Below, in pieces: positions 11,556-22,141 of a DNA stretch of 64,000 nucleotides; within the stretch, counting starts at the first letter, position 1, and every line of letters starts with the position of its first letter. A model generated the notes under the pieces. The model ran no database searches. It saw nothing but the letters and a program-made list of their open reading frames with translations, and had not been told where the DNA came from. Made by a program: the position numbers and the translations under genes. This DNA comes from Mactra quadrangularis (Eukaryota; Mollusca; Bivalvia; Venerida; Mactridae). The stretch spans positions 15,748,001 to 15,812,000 of the forward strand of contig CM046304.1 in the NCBI GenBank assembly GCA_025267735.1, in the 5' to 3' direction.

Positions 11556-14199
11556 ATATTTAATATTTAAATCACTTTCGATTCTCAAAAAGCGTTCATG
11601 ACTCTGATCGGTCCAAAACGCCTCAACAATGCTTTTTCATACAGAGAAGGGAAATAATGTATGGTTACAAGAGCTGTTTATGTTTTGATGGGGGTTATTA
11701 TGATGCTGTTGTTTTCGTTTGTCTTTGTAAGAAGACGAACAACCTGCATGAGTCGTGCATAAGGTCGCATGATCATGGCGCATGGTCCTGTCTAACATCT
11801 CATAGTAGAAAACATTTAGTATTGTCCATTTTTTGTTGTTCGCTTGTCGAACAACACGTATACGCCAATTTGAGAAATCGGTGTAGCAACCTTACTTCGG
11901 ATTCTACTTTTTTGAGGTACACGACGGGGCTAATTCTTCAAACCTATGATATACAGAGTTTTCAAACATTTTGTGACAGAGAAAGGTTTGGATAGATAAA
12001 ATACAAATAAATCCATACACCAAAGCACTAAAAAATACGGCTTATGGGATTTTAGATGCACAGCAAATAATTATGAAATCCAAAGTAAAAGTGTTTACAG
12101 TGGTGAAGATTCCCTGTGGTAGCACCAATCAAATAGTTCTACACTGTATTGTCGTAATAGGCAAATGTACAGAAATGTATAGTAGCTGTTTACTGTCATA
12201 CGTGATATAGGAGTATATATGAGAACGGCCAATGAAAACATTCCATGACCAAACTCGACAAAAGTAAGTTAGCCCTACCCGGTTATCGAACATGCGATCC
12301 TTGTATTTGTCGTCGGGCTCAACAGACTGAAGTTTTTTACCGGGATCCGCCAGCTAGATATGGGCAGACCCAAGCTAAACCCTTACTTGAAAAGAGTGAG
12401 GTATTTTGAGAAGAACATCTTCTGTAGCAGTTCTGATCGCCTCATTGCTCTCAAAAGAATAAAGCGGATTAGGACGGGTATAGGAAGTTTCACGTATAAG
12501 GTAGCTTACCTAGACAAAATTGTTTCTGTATTTGTTTTCTGATAACGTTCAGAGATTTAACATCTGATACATGAATGATCTGGTGTGGTAGCTATATGTA
12601 GTAGTTCTACTATGTCTGCTTAGTTACCAATACCTGTAAACAATTGACATAGACATTGACTAGATTTTATTGATGGTTATTATGGTGGTGTAAATGGGTA
12701 CCTGTAAGGGTCATGTACTGTATGCTGTGGTTGCAATCTGCGCCGTGTGTTAACAGTTGGTGTATGACTCGATGATCGGGGAGGTTGATGTCAAGAGTCG
12801 ACTGAATAGTGATGCTAATAGAATAGACATCAAAAACTTTGCTTTAACTGGCTATAACTTTAGCTTAAATGTACATGAATATACAGTACAAAACAAGTCT
12901 GTTTAAAATAATTATAACTCCTATTTCTACATTGCATATTCAATGTCATTGACTTCTTCTATCAAATAATAATAATGAAAATATTAATCATGATAAAGAA
13001 ATATTAGAAAAATTATGAAAGAATTAATCTTCATTTGTTTTATAACAAAGTGCAGGCTCGAACTTTGATGCCCATAGAAATAAAAATCACGATTGCATAC
13101 AGCACTTTGAAAATATTAAAACGTAAACCTATATTACCTATAGCAAACATTTTAATGTTCATTTCATGTATTAGTTGAGCTTCATGTCTTGTTTTATCTT
13201 GATATGTAGAGTTCCTATCACTTATAGCTATATCTATCTTTTGTACACATGGACGAGATTCCTGTAATAGTGAAACAGTGAAAGAATGATGGCTCGAACA
13301 CGGCTACCTCGAACTACACTGGTGAGTCGAACATTTTACCTGGCACCAATGAATTTCCCTTATTATCAGATTAGCACGTTTGCAGAAACCTAGTAAGAAA
13401 CAAAGGGCAACAATCACGGGAAGAATCCCCGGTTTGCTCAAACCTTTTGTCTCGAGCATTTGAGTTTGTGATTGCGAACATTACTCTCTCTATATATTAT
13501 ATTACTATTATGTATCTTGGCCACTACATTGCGGCAACTGTGGACCGGTCAACTGTTTAATAATGAGGCTGTGTATCTGTAAGCAAGTTTAACGAGTCAC
13601 GATATAGCAGTGGCGATACGATATACTTTCTTGATAGTAAATTAATATAAAAAAAATGATTATTAAAGATATTACAAATGACACTTGTCTAGATTCGTAT
13701 ATCTTTGTGCATATCTCATGGTTTCGTCTCTGAAAGAAGTCCTTTCGTTACATGCACAATAATGTTATCATATTAAACAATCATGTAGATCTTTGTCGAG
13801 AATGTTTACGTTTAAGTACAAAAAATGAACATGAAAAATTATACCTTAAAAAGCTCTATCATTTTTCGTAATGCAATATCTGTTCTGGTAAGTCCATGCC
13901 ATAACTTTATACGAGCTGAAAATATATTAGCTTAGAATTGATTGTAATGGCCAGTAAAGTTCCAAATTTGACCATTATTGATCATCATTGATCGATGAGC
14001 TTAAAAGGGGCATTTTTCCTCTTAATGTTATATTTAGAACTTAAAACTCGAAATTTCGAATGATTTTATAGTAACCTTGACAGTCTTTATAATGGAGTTT
14101 TATTGCATATTGTTTAAAAGTACATATTCTGGTGAAATGAAGTAATTTGAATTATATAAACTTTAAACGAACGGGTCCATGAGAAAAAAGGATACGCGC
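11556..14199. other. Non-coding stretch
   Basis: No gene supported. The 112-residue ORF at 11657-11995 has no recognisable domain, and part of it spans a hairpin (GTTGTTCG / CGAACAAC near 11836-11856), which suggests repeat DNA. Confidence 0.35.
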
Positions 14200-14420
14200 A
14201 GAACTTTGCATCTAGTATCCTGAAGGAGTAGCTGGTTCGAAATAACCATGCTAGTTACACCATCCTATGAAAATTTGACAATTGCCTCAAAGTTGTCAAA
14301 CTTGTGGAAGGTGAGTGCCAGTTATAACCTACGGCCTAGGAAAAGCATATTATGTCAGCTGGTCGCCGTAACTGACCATAATTAGTGTCCGAATGGCATT
14401 AAACTTAGTACAACCAACAT
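14200..14420 (+). repeat. Degenerate SINE-A copy
   Basis: AACTTGTGGAAGGTGAGTGC, then CAGTTATAACCTACGG and CCTAGGAAA resemble the SINE-A core seen at 44460, 59605, 60145 and 61925 (CTTGTGGAAGGGTAGGTGAG, TACTGG, CTAGGAAAGC). It is heavily decayed. Confidence 0.4.
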
Positions 14421-14518
14421 AAAACGAAGAATTAAAAATACAAACAAATACATATACTCACACATTGCTTCAAAGATTACTGTCTTATTGTATGTACTGA
14501 TACCAAATGAACTGATTA

Positions 14519-14689
14519 TCAGAAGATATTTTCATTATAAGGTACCATACCAACTCTTGTATTATCAGGTCCTATGTCTAACATATATATGACGTTCTGG
14601 ACAAACTTTTGTAAATTATGAAATCCTACTATACCAGTACTTGTTGAGCAATCTAAAGCAAATATCACCTCAGCTGTGTTGCTTGAACC
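14519..14689 (-). pseudogene. Orphan von Willebrand factor A (VWA) domain exon
   Basis: Behind a plausible acceptor (TATAAAACAG, minus strand) the frame reads AEVIFALDCSTSTG, then FVQNVIYMLDIGPDNTRVG and MVPYNENIF. This is the N-terminal half of a VWA domain: the first strand, a MIDAS DxSxS (D-C-S-T-S, all metal-binding residues kept), helix 1 and the DNTRVG strand. VWA domains mediate adhesion or matrix contacts in extracellular proteins. The exon would begin in phase 1, as is common for extracellular modules. The frame stops (TGA) right after NENIF with no donor before it, except a GTATGG inside the conserved strand, and no neighbouring exons were found. It is therefore a relic, or one exon of a gene whose other parts are beyond recognition. 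Confidence 0.6.
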
Positions 14690-14699
14690 TGTTTTATAT

Positions 14700-15000
14700 A
14701 GAGATAAACAATAGGTAAATTCTAAGTACAGTAAGGCTCCGCTATAAATTCGATTGTATTGAAAACGGAATGGGTTTGATAAAGGGACATTTTTTCCTCT
14801 CAAATTTAGCAATTGGGACGTAAAAATCATCCAAAGTCGCATGCATTTGCATACATTAATATTTATAGCGAAACTTTACAGCTCAAAATGTTTGGCGTTA
14901 TTTTTCTGTTGGTGCAAATTTAGTCAGCGCTCTTCTATATAAAAAGGTCCGAACTAAAAATTCGAACTGGGTGATAACTATATAGTTTCTCTTCTGAAAC
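14700..15000. mobile_element. Possible pogo/Tigger-like MITE
   Basis: ACAGTAAGGCTCCGCTATAA near 14728 resembles pogo/Tigger-type ends, and a loosely matching AAAAATTCGAACTGG lies near 14957. It sits immediately beside the VWA exon. Ends and target duplication could not be fixed. Confidence 0.3.
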
Positions 15001-15046
15001 AAGTAATGTATCTGTGATGTTTCACCTTGTAGACCCCTTGAACGTC

Positions 15047-15265
15047 GTAACGTCGCTTAATTAACAACGCTGCTAAACGTCGCAACGCCGCTTTGAGTCG
15101 CAATCGACGCTAAACCTCGCAACATATACGCGAAACGTCGCAACCAACGCTAAACACCGTAATTGCACTGATGATAAACGTCGAAAGGCTGACGTCTAAC
15201 GTTGAACAAAAAATCGACTAATCTTAAACGTCGCAATATTAATGCTTAACGTCGCATTTGATAGG
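15047..15265. repeat. AACGTCGCAA-motif cluster
   Basis: About 220 bp contain more than ten variants of TAAACGTCGCAAC, spaced irregularly around 20 bp, in an otherwise CpG-poor neighbourhood. No ORF spans it. It could be a decayed minisatellite or a protein-binding cluster. Confidence 0.7.
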
Positions 15266-16860
15266 AATATTTTGTACCAAACATAAACAACCAAGAGAAA
15301 GTAGTTTAACCAAGTAAGAACGCATTCTATAATAAACGTGAATTTTATTTAATCAGTTTTTGACATGGGTTGCTTGCAACTAAGAGCTGAGTAACCATAT
15401 CCCTGAAACATATCACCAAAATGTCTCCGACAACTACATTCGGTCATGCGCAGTAAGATTAAGCGCAACGGTTTGAAGTAAGATTAACTCCGTGTGAAAA
15501 AATAGTCTCATCGATAAAAGTACCATTTTAAGACAGTATAAAGTAAAACGTTTTGCCCTAGGAAGGACACGCTTTCAGTGCTTTGATTGTGGATATGAAA
15601 CAATGACTAATCGAAAACACTCCTTTTAGTTGCACAACGACACAATAGGTTAACGTACATGTGACCATAGCTTTAGGAAAACGACAGCTGACGGTTATTT
15701 TAAGTGCTTTAATAATCCAATGCCAAATGCTGTAGGGACAATTTCTATCTTTGTAATTTCCTAGTTAGGAAAACAGCAGTCGACTCATTTGTGGATATTT
15801 ACTCAGCTTTCACTTGTCAGCGAGGTTTTTCTGGGTCTAATAATTTCATGGTGTCCTAAAAGAAAGGTAACATAAAGAAATTTCAATGTATTTTCTATAT
15901 ATTCGACTATTAAATGAATAATACAGCATAATAAAGGGTAAAATATTAAGTTATCTAACATTAGACCTCTTTTCCGAAAAAGCATATTTTTCAAAATGGC
16001 GTGTTTGACGTCAGATCAACGTATTTTTGTGGTAACAAAATATTTGTCGTGTTTTTACTACTTTGATCTCAAAGGCATTAATATATGCATAAAGGTCTCC
16101 AAGGTTTTCCAAAAGGTAATTGCGATGTCATTCGGAATACCACGATAATCCTGTACAAAGATATGCCTCGGACGTCAAGAGCAGTAGTAATACAACAAGT
16201 TAATAGGTCCGTAAAATAATTTGCTGACAAAAAGGCTGTCCACATTTCGGCTAAATAGTCCTATTCCCAACTTTAAGAATCCTTAGTATTCCTACTGCAT
16301 TATACTTCGAGTTATCTGAATACTTTGAAACACAATCAGTTGTCATTTTCTTTTCTAGATAATCAATCGCACTTTTCACAAAAATCGTACGATAAAAATC
16401 ATCGTTAGTCAAATCCAAGAACGTGAATAATACCGTCATTTTTTTGGCCAATCAATTCCGAATATTATTGAATTATGTAGATTATATACGCTTGAATTAT
16501 CATATCTGTTGTTTTCACTATATGTCTGACTTTGTACTGCAATATTATGAAATTGACTTATTTTAATTTATTTCGTAAGATTTTTGTAAACAGATGCACA
16601 AATCAATATTGTTAAATCTATTCTCAGTATCATTTCATTTGAACTACTATGTCTCTAAAGCCGTGTTTCTGTAGATTTCAGGTTATATTTCTACAAAAAT
16701 CCATATTCAATGATTTTTAATCTTATATCAGGATCTATGTTTGATCTATGTTGGAACTACTTTTCTCTCATTACGATATCACTGAGAAGTTCTGAATGTT
16801 GTGAAGATGAATTGTGATGTAAGAACTACAACTCTGCCTTGTGTTCAGTAACTACTGTTA
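15266..16860. other. Non-coding stretch
   Basis: No gene, RNA or clear repeat recognised. Small ORFs at 15803-15994 and 16251-16451 carry no motifs. Confidence 0.35.
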
Positions 16861-16895
16861 ACTAACGTACCGGATACGGGAAAAACAATCAGAAG

Positions 16896-17240
16896 ACAAC
16901 TCAACCCGTGCAAAACTCAACTCAAAGTTGGGACAACGCAATGCGTTGGAAGGGGATGAGTTGTCTCGGGTTGAGTTGTCTTTGGGTTGAGTTGTTCCGA
17001 CATTTCCGTTACGGAACCTTCGGGGAACGCTCAGGGTAACTGAGCACGCTGCTGGTAAGAGGATAACGACACTCACGTCACACGCACTTATCACAACCAA
17101 TGTCGTCGCATATATTACGATTTGAAATGTTTCGATAATTCCTTTAATAAATAGTCGCTTGGTGCCGCTAAGGTAAAGTGATTTATAATTCAAATGTCCT
17201 TGGTCATTCACTACGGACAATCTCGAACATCATTCGGAAC
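16896..17240. repeat. Local inverted repeats related to fold-back MITE family 1
   Basis: ACAACTCAACCCG (16896-16908) and CGGGTTGAGTTGT (16967-16979) form a 13-bp inverted pair. Downstream, TTCCGTTACGGAACCTTC, GAGCACGCTGCTGGT and CATTCGGAAC echo the ends of the family-1 MITEs. It is probably a decayed or rearranged member. Confidence 0.45.
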
Positions 17241-17548
17241 GTATCGACTATTCATTGAATGAATAATCTCGGAAAAGGACTTTGAGTTTTTTCTACATAT
17301 GCGAGAAGCATAGGCGAAGTACTCAATACATTTTTTAAATTCACAAGGCTTAGTATAACACTTATGTAAAAATGTGACTTAATATTGTTCGGCAGTTGCA
17401 TGGAATATGCTTTCAAATGTATGGACTAAAATGAGACATTCACCATCGCCTAAACGATCGTCGATTAATTTTTTTCAACACCAGAAAATCATTTCGTGTG
17501 GTCGTATGACGCAAATACGACATCTTTATATGTCCAAGCATTTTAGCC

Positions 17549-18695
17549 CACTGTCATGTAGCTGTGTAGGGGGCAGTCAACTAAGATGGCGGACCGAGCG
17601 CTGGTGAAAAGGTAAACATATCTTATTTTCTCGATTTCTATAACTTAATCCACATGTATTGCTGTATAATCAGTTGTATTCAACCAGGCATGGAATCCTA
17701 TGCATAATGCACACCTTTTTCTCTTGATATCCACCCAAGAGCTTATAAATGAATCACAAAGATGGTCGATGCAAAATTGAAGCGAGAAAAAAATCTTTTA
17801 CGTCTGATTCTGACATTATTTGAGCTATTACATTGAAATCAATTAACGGAGTAGCTTAAAATGATCGTCCGAGTTACTCCGTCTCCTTACTTTGGAGGAT
17901 CATCCTCTCTCTTTGACAAAAACGTTCATTTTATGAGTGTACACAAAGTGAGTGCAGTCGCCGGTGTATGGTGCAGTCGAAATGCTCATTTTTGAATGGT
18001 GCAGTCTCATAAAACTGTACAGTGGATACATTTTGTACATTTTACATGCACGGTGTTGTCTCAATTGTCCATTTCAGTGCCGTCTTTCATGAACGACTTT
18101 AAGTCATATGTAATTAAGCCCTGTTTCGCTAACCCGACCAGAGCTAATTTAATGTTTATATGTAATCATTGTCCGATCAATTAACATAAAAAAACTTAAA
18201 CAAAACGAACATTATGGATTAAAATGTGTTTAGATTATGTATGAAATGAAAGTTTGAGTTCCTGATGGCCCAACTTTGTGATTCATTTCTGAGCTCTTGG
18301 GTGAGTATAGGGAATAGAGGTTGTACATTGTGCACCGGGTTCTATGCCTGGTTGAACACAACTGACTTCACTCCAAAGTAACTCTGTCACTTGATTTCAA
18401 TATAATAGCTCAAATAAAGTCAGAATCAGATTAAAAATATTTTTTTCTCGCTTCATTTTTTAAAATCATACATCGACCAACTTTGTGATTCATTTATAAG
18501 CTCTTGGGTGGATATCAAGAGAAAAGAGGTTGTACATTATGCACCGAAATCTATGACTGGTTGAATACAACTGATTATACAGAAATACATGAGGATAAAG
18601 TTAGAGAAATCGAGAAAATACGATATGTTTACCATCTCAACTGCGTTCGGTCCGCCATCTTGATTGACTGCCCCGTACACAGCTACACAACAGTG
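17549..18695. mobile_element. 1.15-kb fold-back element with TAGCC target duplication
   Basis: The termini CACTGTCATGTAGCTGTGTA and CACTGTTGTGTAGCTGTGTA (reverse complement of the right end) begin arms of about 300 bp that run through an AAGATGGCGGACC block and an AAGAGCTTATAAATGAATCA block. The outermost 47 bp match at 42 positions. TAGCC occurs directly outside both ends (17544-17548 and 18696-18700). A second, older copy of the inner arm lies at about 18260-18400. No transposase is present. Confidence 0.8.
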
Positions 18696-18700
18696 TAGCC

Positions 18701-20825
18701 ATCCGCTACAAATAACCCTTACCTGCTTCGCCTCGCGAATGTACAATGAAGTAAAACCAGATTTTTTGGCCGTGGAATTCTGAATGATGTGTCGCTAGTT
18801 CATGTGTTAAATCGGTTGCCTTAAGTAAACTTCAAACGTAATGTAGTGTAATATATATTTAAATAATCTGAATGTGTTGCGGCTTTGATATTTTACAAAT
18901 ATTGTAAATAATGAGGAACCTTACATAAATATGCATCGAATTAGTTTAGTCCATACACACATTATATTAGAAATAGTGCAAGGTTGGAAATAAGCTACAT
19001 CGTTCACCATCATTCTAGATTTTAAAAATATTGATAACCTTTTGGTAAAAAATGTCCACCATATGCCACTAATTACGATGTTATTGGTACATTGTATAGC
19101 ACGTATCTATTAAATTATGTAAACATAATGGTCCAATCCATATTTTACCTTGCGCTAAATTACGCTATTTTACACCATTTAGGTAACCTGTAAACGCCGA
19201 GGTTAATAATTACTTTCACAAATTCTTACGATGTATAGTTTACCTTATGAATTTTGAGCATCATAATTCACTTGAGAATATGTAAATTCACATTAAATAT
19301 TGAAATGTAAAAGAATAGATATTTGACAAAGGGAAATAACCACTGCGGGGTGTTTGACAAACTCTCTACTGCATTCAAGTCCCTTTATTGTAAGAATATC
19401 TATAAAAACTGGTTTCTACCAGCAAAATTAGTCAAAACGAGTGCCGATTACAATTCTCCCTTTACATTTCAGTATTTTCTGTTATTGCATTTTTCTTGCA
19501 GATTATGAATAATTTTGAAATAATTCAAAAATAAAAATGATTTTGACTGTAACATCGGTTACCTAAAGCGTGTAATTTGTCATATAGCGTTAAGTCGAGT
19601 TAAAGTAAATGCATTCTTAGGTCATACTTAATGCGTTTTTGTTTAGTGTTCGATCTAGTTTTTTTCAATACACTGGATTGAATCAGGTCAGTATTTTTTA
19701 TAACTTAAATAATTTCTTGGATCCTATTTGAAATCGATTTTACATCGTCTATAGCATATATTGGTCCAACCGCAAGTAATTAACGATCCATGTTTCAATC
19801 AACACTAATTTCAAAACGCAAATACATGCATTTCGATCATCATCAAAATCATATGCATCAAGCTGCGTTTTTTAAATTTTGAAGGCCTAAAAACCTAGCA
19901 GCCCGCCTCAAACGCTAGACATAAAATCGATATAGTGTGGTCTTATTATCATTACTTAATATTATAGCCAATCAAAGAACACGGTGAGTTTTATTCCTAA
20001 CCTTGCACATTTCCAAGTATAAATTGTTTATGAATCTACCAATCTGATTATCATTTCTGACCATTTTATATTGTTGTTTTTTTTGCTACATTACATACTA
20101 TAGGCACACCGGTGTATACATAAGTCACCATTTGAAACACCTAGGCGATTTTCGACGAAGAAAATCACCGCGGAGTTCCGAATGCATTAGTCACATGATA
20201 CTACAAGCATCACGTGATTTATGAGATGGTAGGCGTGACTATCCGATGTGAGTTGTTTCACTTTTTTAAAATGCAACATACTGGAGTATTCGATCAAAAC
20301 TCATTTATAATGTCGAGAGTGACTTAAAATGTTATCTGGGCCAAAGATTATAAACCTTGAGTAGGAACTCCATGCTCAAAGCAAAATTTATACATCAATC
20401 ATTTTAGTTAAAGCTAAGAGCGAAATCAGAAAACCAAAGATAGTATGAATGCAGCATTAAATATAACATATGTTTTACTACAAAGTAGTTCTTTGTTTTA
20501 GGTCATTGAAATAAGCTCCAAGAACATTTTTGTTTTTGAACATGGAGTTCTTGCGCAAGTGTTACAACCTTGATTGACATTAGATCTAGCAGATTCTAAA
20601 TTCATGGAAGTCATATTTCTACATCCACGTGGTCGAGTTCCACCGCCAATTAATGACTGGACATACAGTGCATATTGGTTTGTTATATCCAGAAGCCTCT
20701 CTGTTTATAAAGTTTATATTGACCTGCTACAGTTCGCAGCAAATTAACCATCTTGATTCAGGCAAGTCTGTCCCGTGGTCGACATTGGGTCGAGTGGTCA
20801 ATGTAACATGATGGCTGTACAGCCA
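18701..20825. other. Non-coding stretch
   Basis: No gene recognised. A short GGAGTTCCGAATGCATT near 20173 recalls the family-1 MITE arm but has no partner. Confidence 0.35.
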
Positions 20826-20827
20826 TA

Positions 20828-21204
20828 CACAGTGCTCATCAAAAGTTTGGAGACAAAAAAAAATTCACAGAATTACTTAAATTTCAATGATTTTTTGAAC
20901 GATTATTTTTAAATACACTTATAATGGTATGTAATAAAATGGAAGAGATTTTTTTATGTACCAATCACTTTCAAAAGATTCAGAATCTGACACCTCAAAG
21001 CCCAAAATACCATGTTAGTTAATGCAACTCTTTTACTTTTCAAGCTACATTGTATTTTTGTAGTCTCAACGATAAATATTCCATTAATACAGGAGATTTT
21101 TTTATAAATTTCAATTTGAATGGTTATCAAATTTTCGATAAAAGCTACATATATTTGGTAACCTACAAAGTGAAAATGTCTCCAAACGTTTGGTGTGCAC
21201 TGTA
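20828..21204. mobile_element. Tc1/mariner-like MITE
   Basis: The left end CAGTGCTCATCAAAAGTTTG then GAGAC, and the right end GTCTCCAAACGTTTGGTGTG then CACTG followed by TA, are imperfect inverted repeats of about 25 bp. A CAGTG start with an AAAGTTTGGAGAC core is typical of Tc1/mariner termini. The body has no transposase. The flanking dinucleotides do not form a clean TA duplication on both sides. Confidence 0.5.
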
Positions 21205-21947
21205 GATGCACAGTGTCATTGAATCAATGACGAGGTTAATCAGGTTGATATCAGCATGATAATACAAGTATTAGGGAGATATCATTCTCGTACCTAGAGG
21301 ATATCAGGAGCCTTGATACTACCTAGATCGGGAATCTTGATTCCCCCTGGGTATGAGAATGGGAGATATTTAACTGTAACAAGTTCAAGTTGCTTCAAAG
21401 TCAATCGTACATGACCAGAGATAAGGCATGATTTGTTCCATTGCTTCTATCGACAAATTCACTATACTTAAAATGTAATTTCACACGGACTTGATACAAT
21501 GTTCATAAAACTTGTTAAGTGTGCTCGATTTATAGATACATAAATTGAACACACGAACGAATAGAAATAAAGAATCTAAAGAGACAGCACAAGTTACCAA
21601 TTTAGCATATATCAAATAATGAATTCGAGAACTGAACGAAATGCAATTGGACCTCCATTAAAAAAGGGAGTTACAAAAGTGTTTCGTTAAGCCCCCAATA
21701 TGTACTTCTTAGAGTATAATTTTGGGTATCCTATCCTAGCTTTGTACTGAGTATAAGAATAATTCGAGATACATACTTTCGTGTTGTACAAAGTCAAGCT
21801 TAACAAGTTACAGTTAATTATTTCCCAAATAGAAAAAAAGACAAACACTCAGAAAGCACACCTTATCGTAGAGCAATATTTGCTCAGGTATGCTAAAAGA
21901 CCATGCAGTTATATTTTAATAAATATGAAATACACAAATAACACCCA
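21205..21947. other. Left flank of the Harbinger tandem
   Basis: No gene recognised. A palindrome-like TCTCGTACCTAGAGGATATC block lies at about 21285. No 3-bp target duplication matching the right flank (40414 onward) can be seen beside the element. Confidence 0.4.
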
Positions 21948-22080
21948 GGCCCCGGTTTCACAAAAAAACTTAAGTCCATTAGTGAACTCAAACTCAAATA
22001 GTGAGCTCATTTTGAGTTGAGAATTTGAGTTGTGTTTCACAAACAAAGTAACGACTCAATAACGAACTCAGCAATTGAGT
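21948..22080. repeat. Left terminal and subterminal repeats, copy 1
   Basis: The 14-bp terminal inverted repeat is followed by repeated ACTCAA/TTGAGT motifs, some as near-palindromes (GAGCTCATTTTGAGTTGAG, CAATTGAGTTGAGTC). Such subterminal clusters are the expected binding sites for the Myb-like partner protein; that assignment is inferred. Confidence 0.8.
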
Positions 22081-22141
22081 TGAGTCTGTTAATTTGAGAC
22101 AGCTATTATGCTATCTCAAATCAAAAGACTCAGACTCAAAA

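Noticed and set aside
11657..11995. 112-residue plus ORF
   Set aside because: No domain, no splice partner, and it spans a hairpin; probably chance in repeat DNA.
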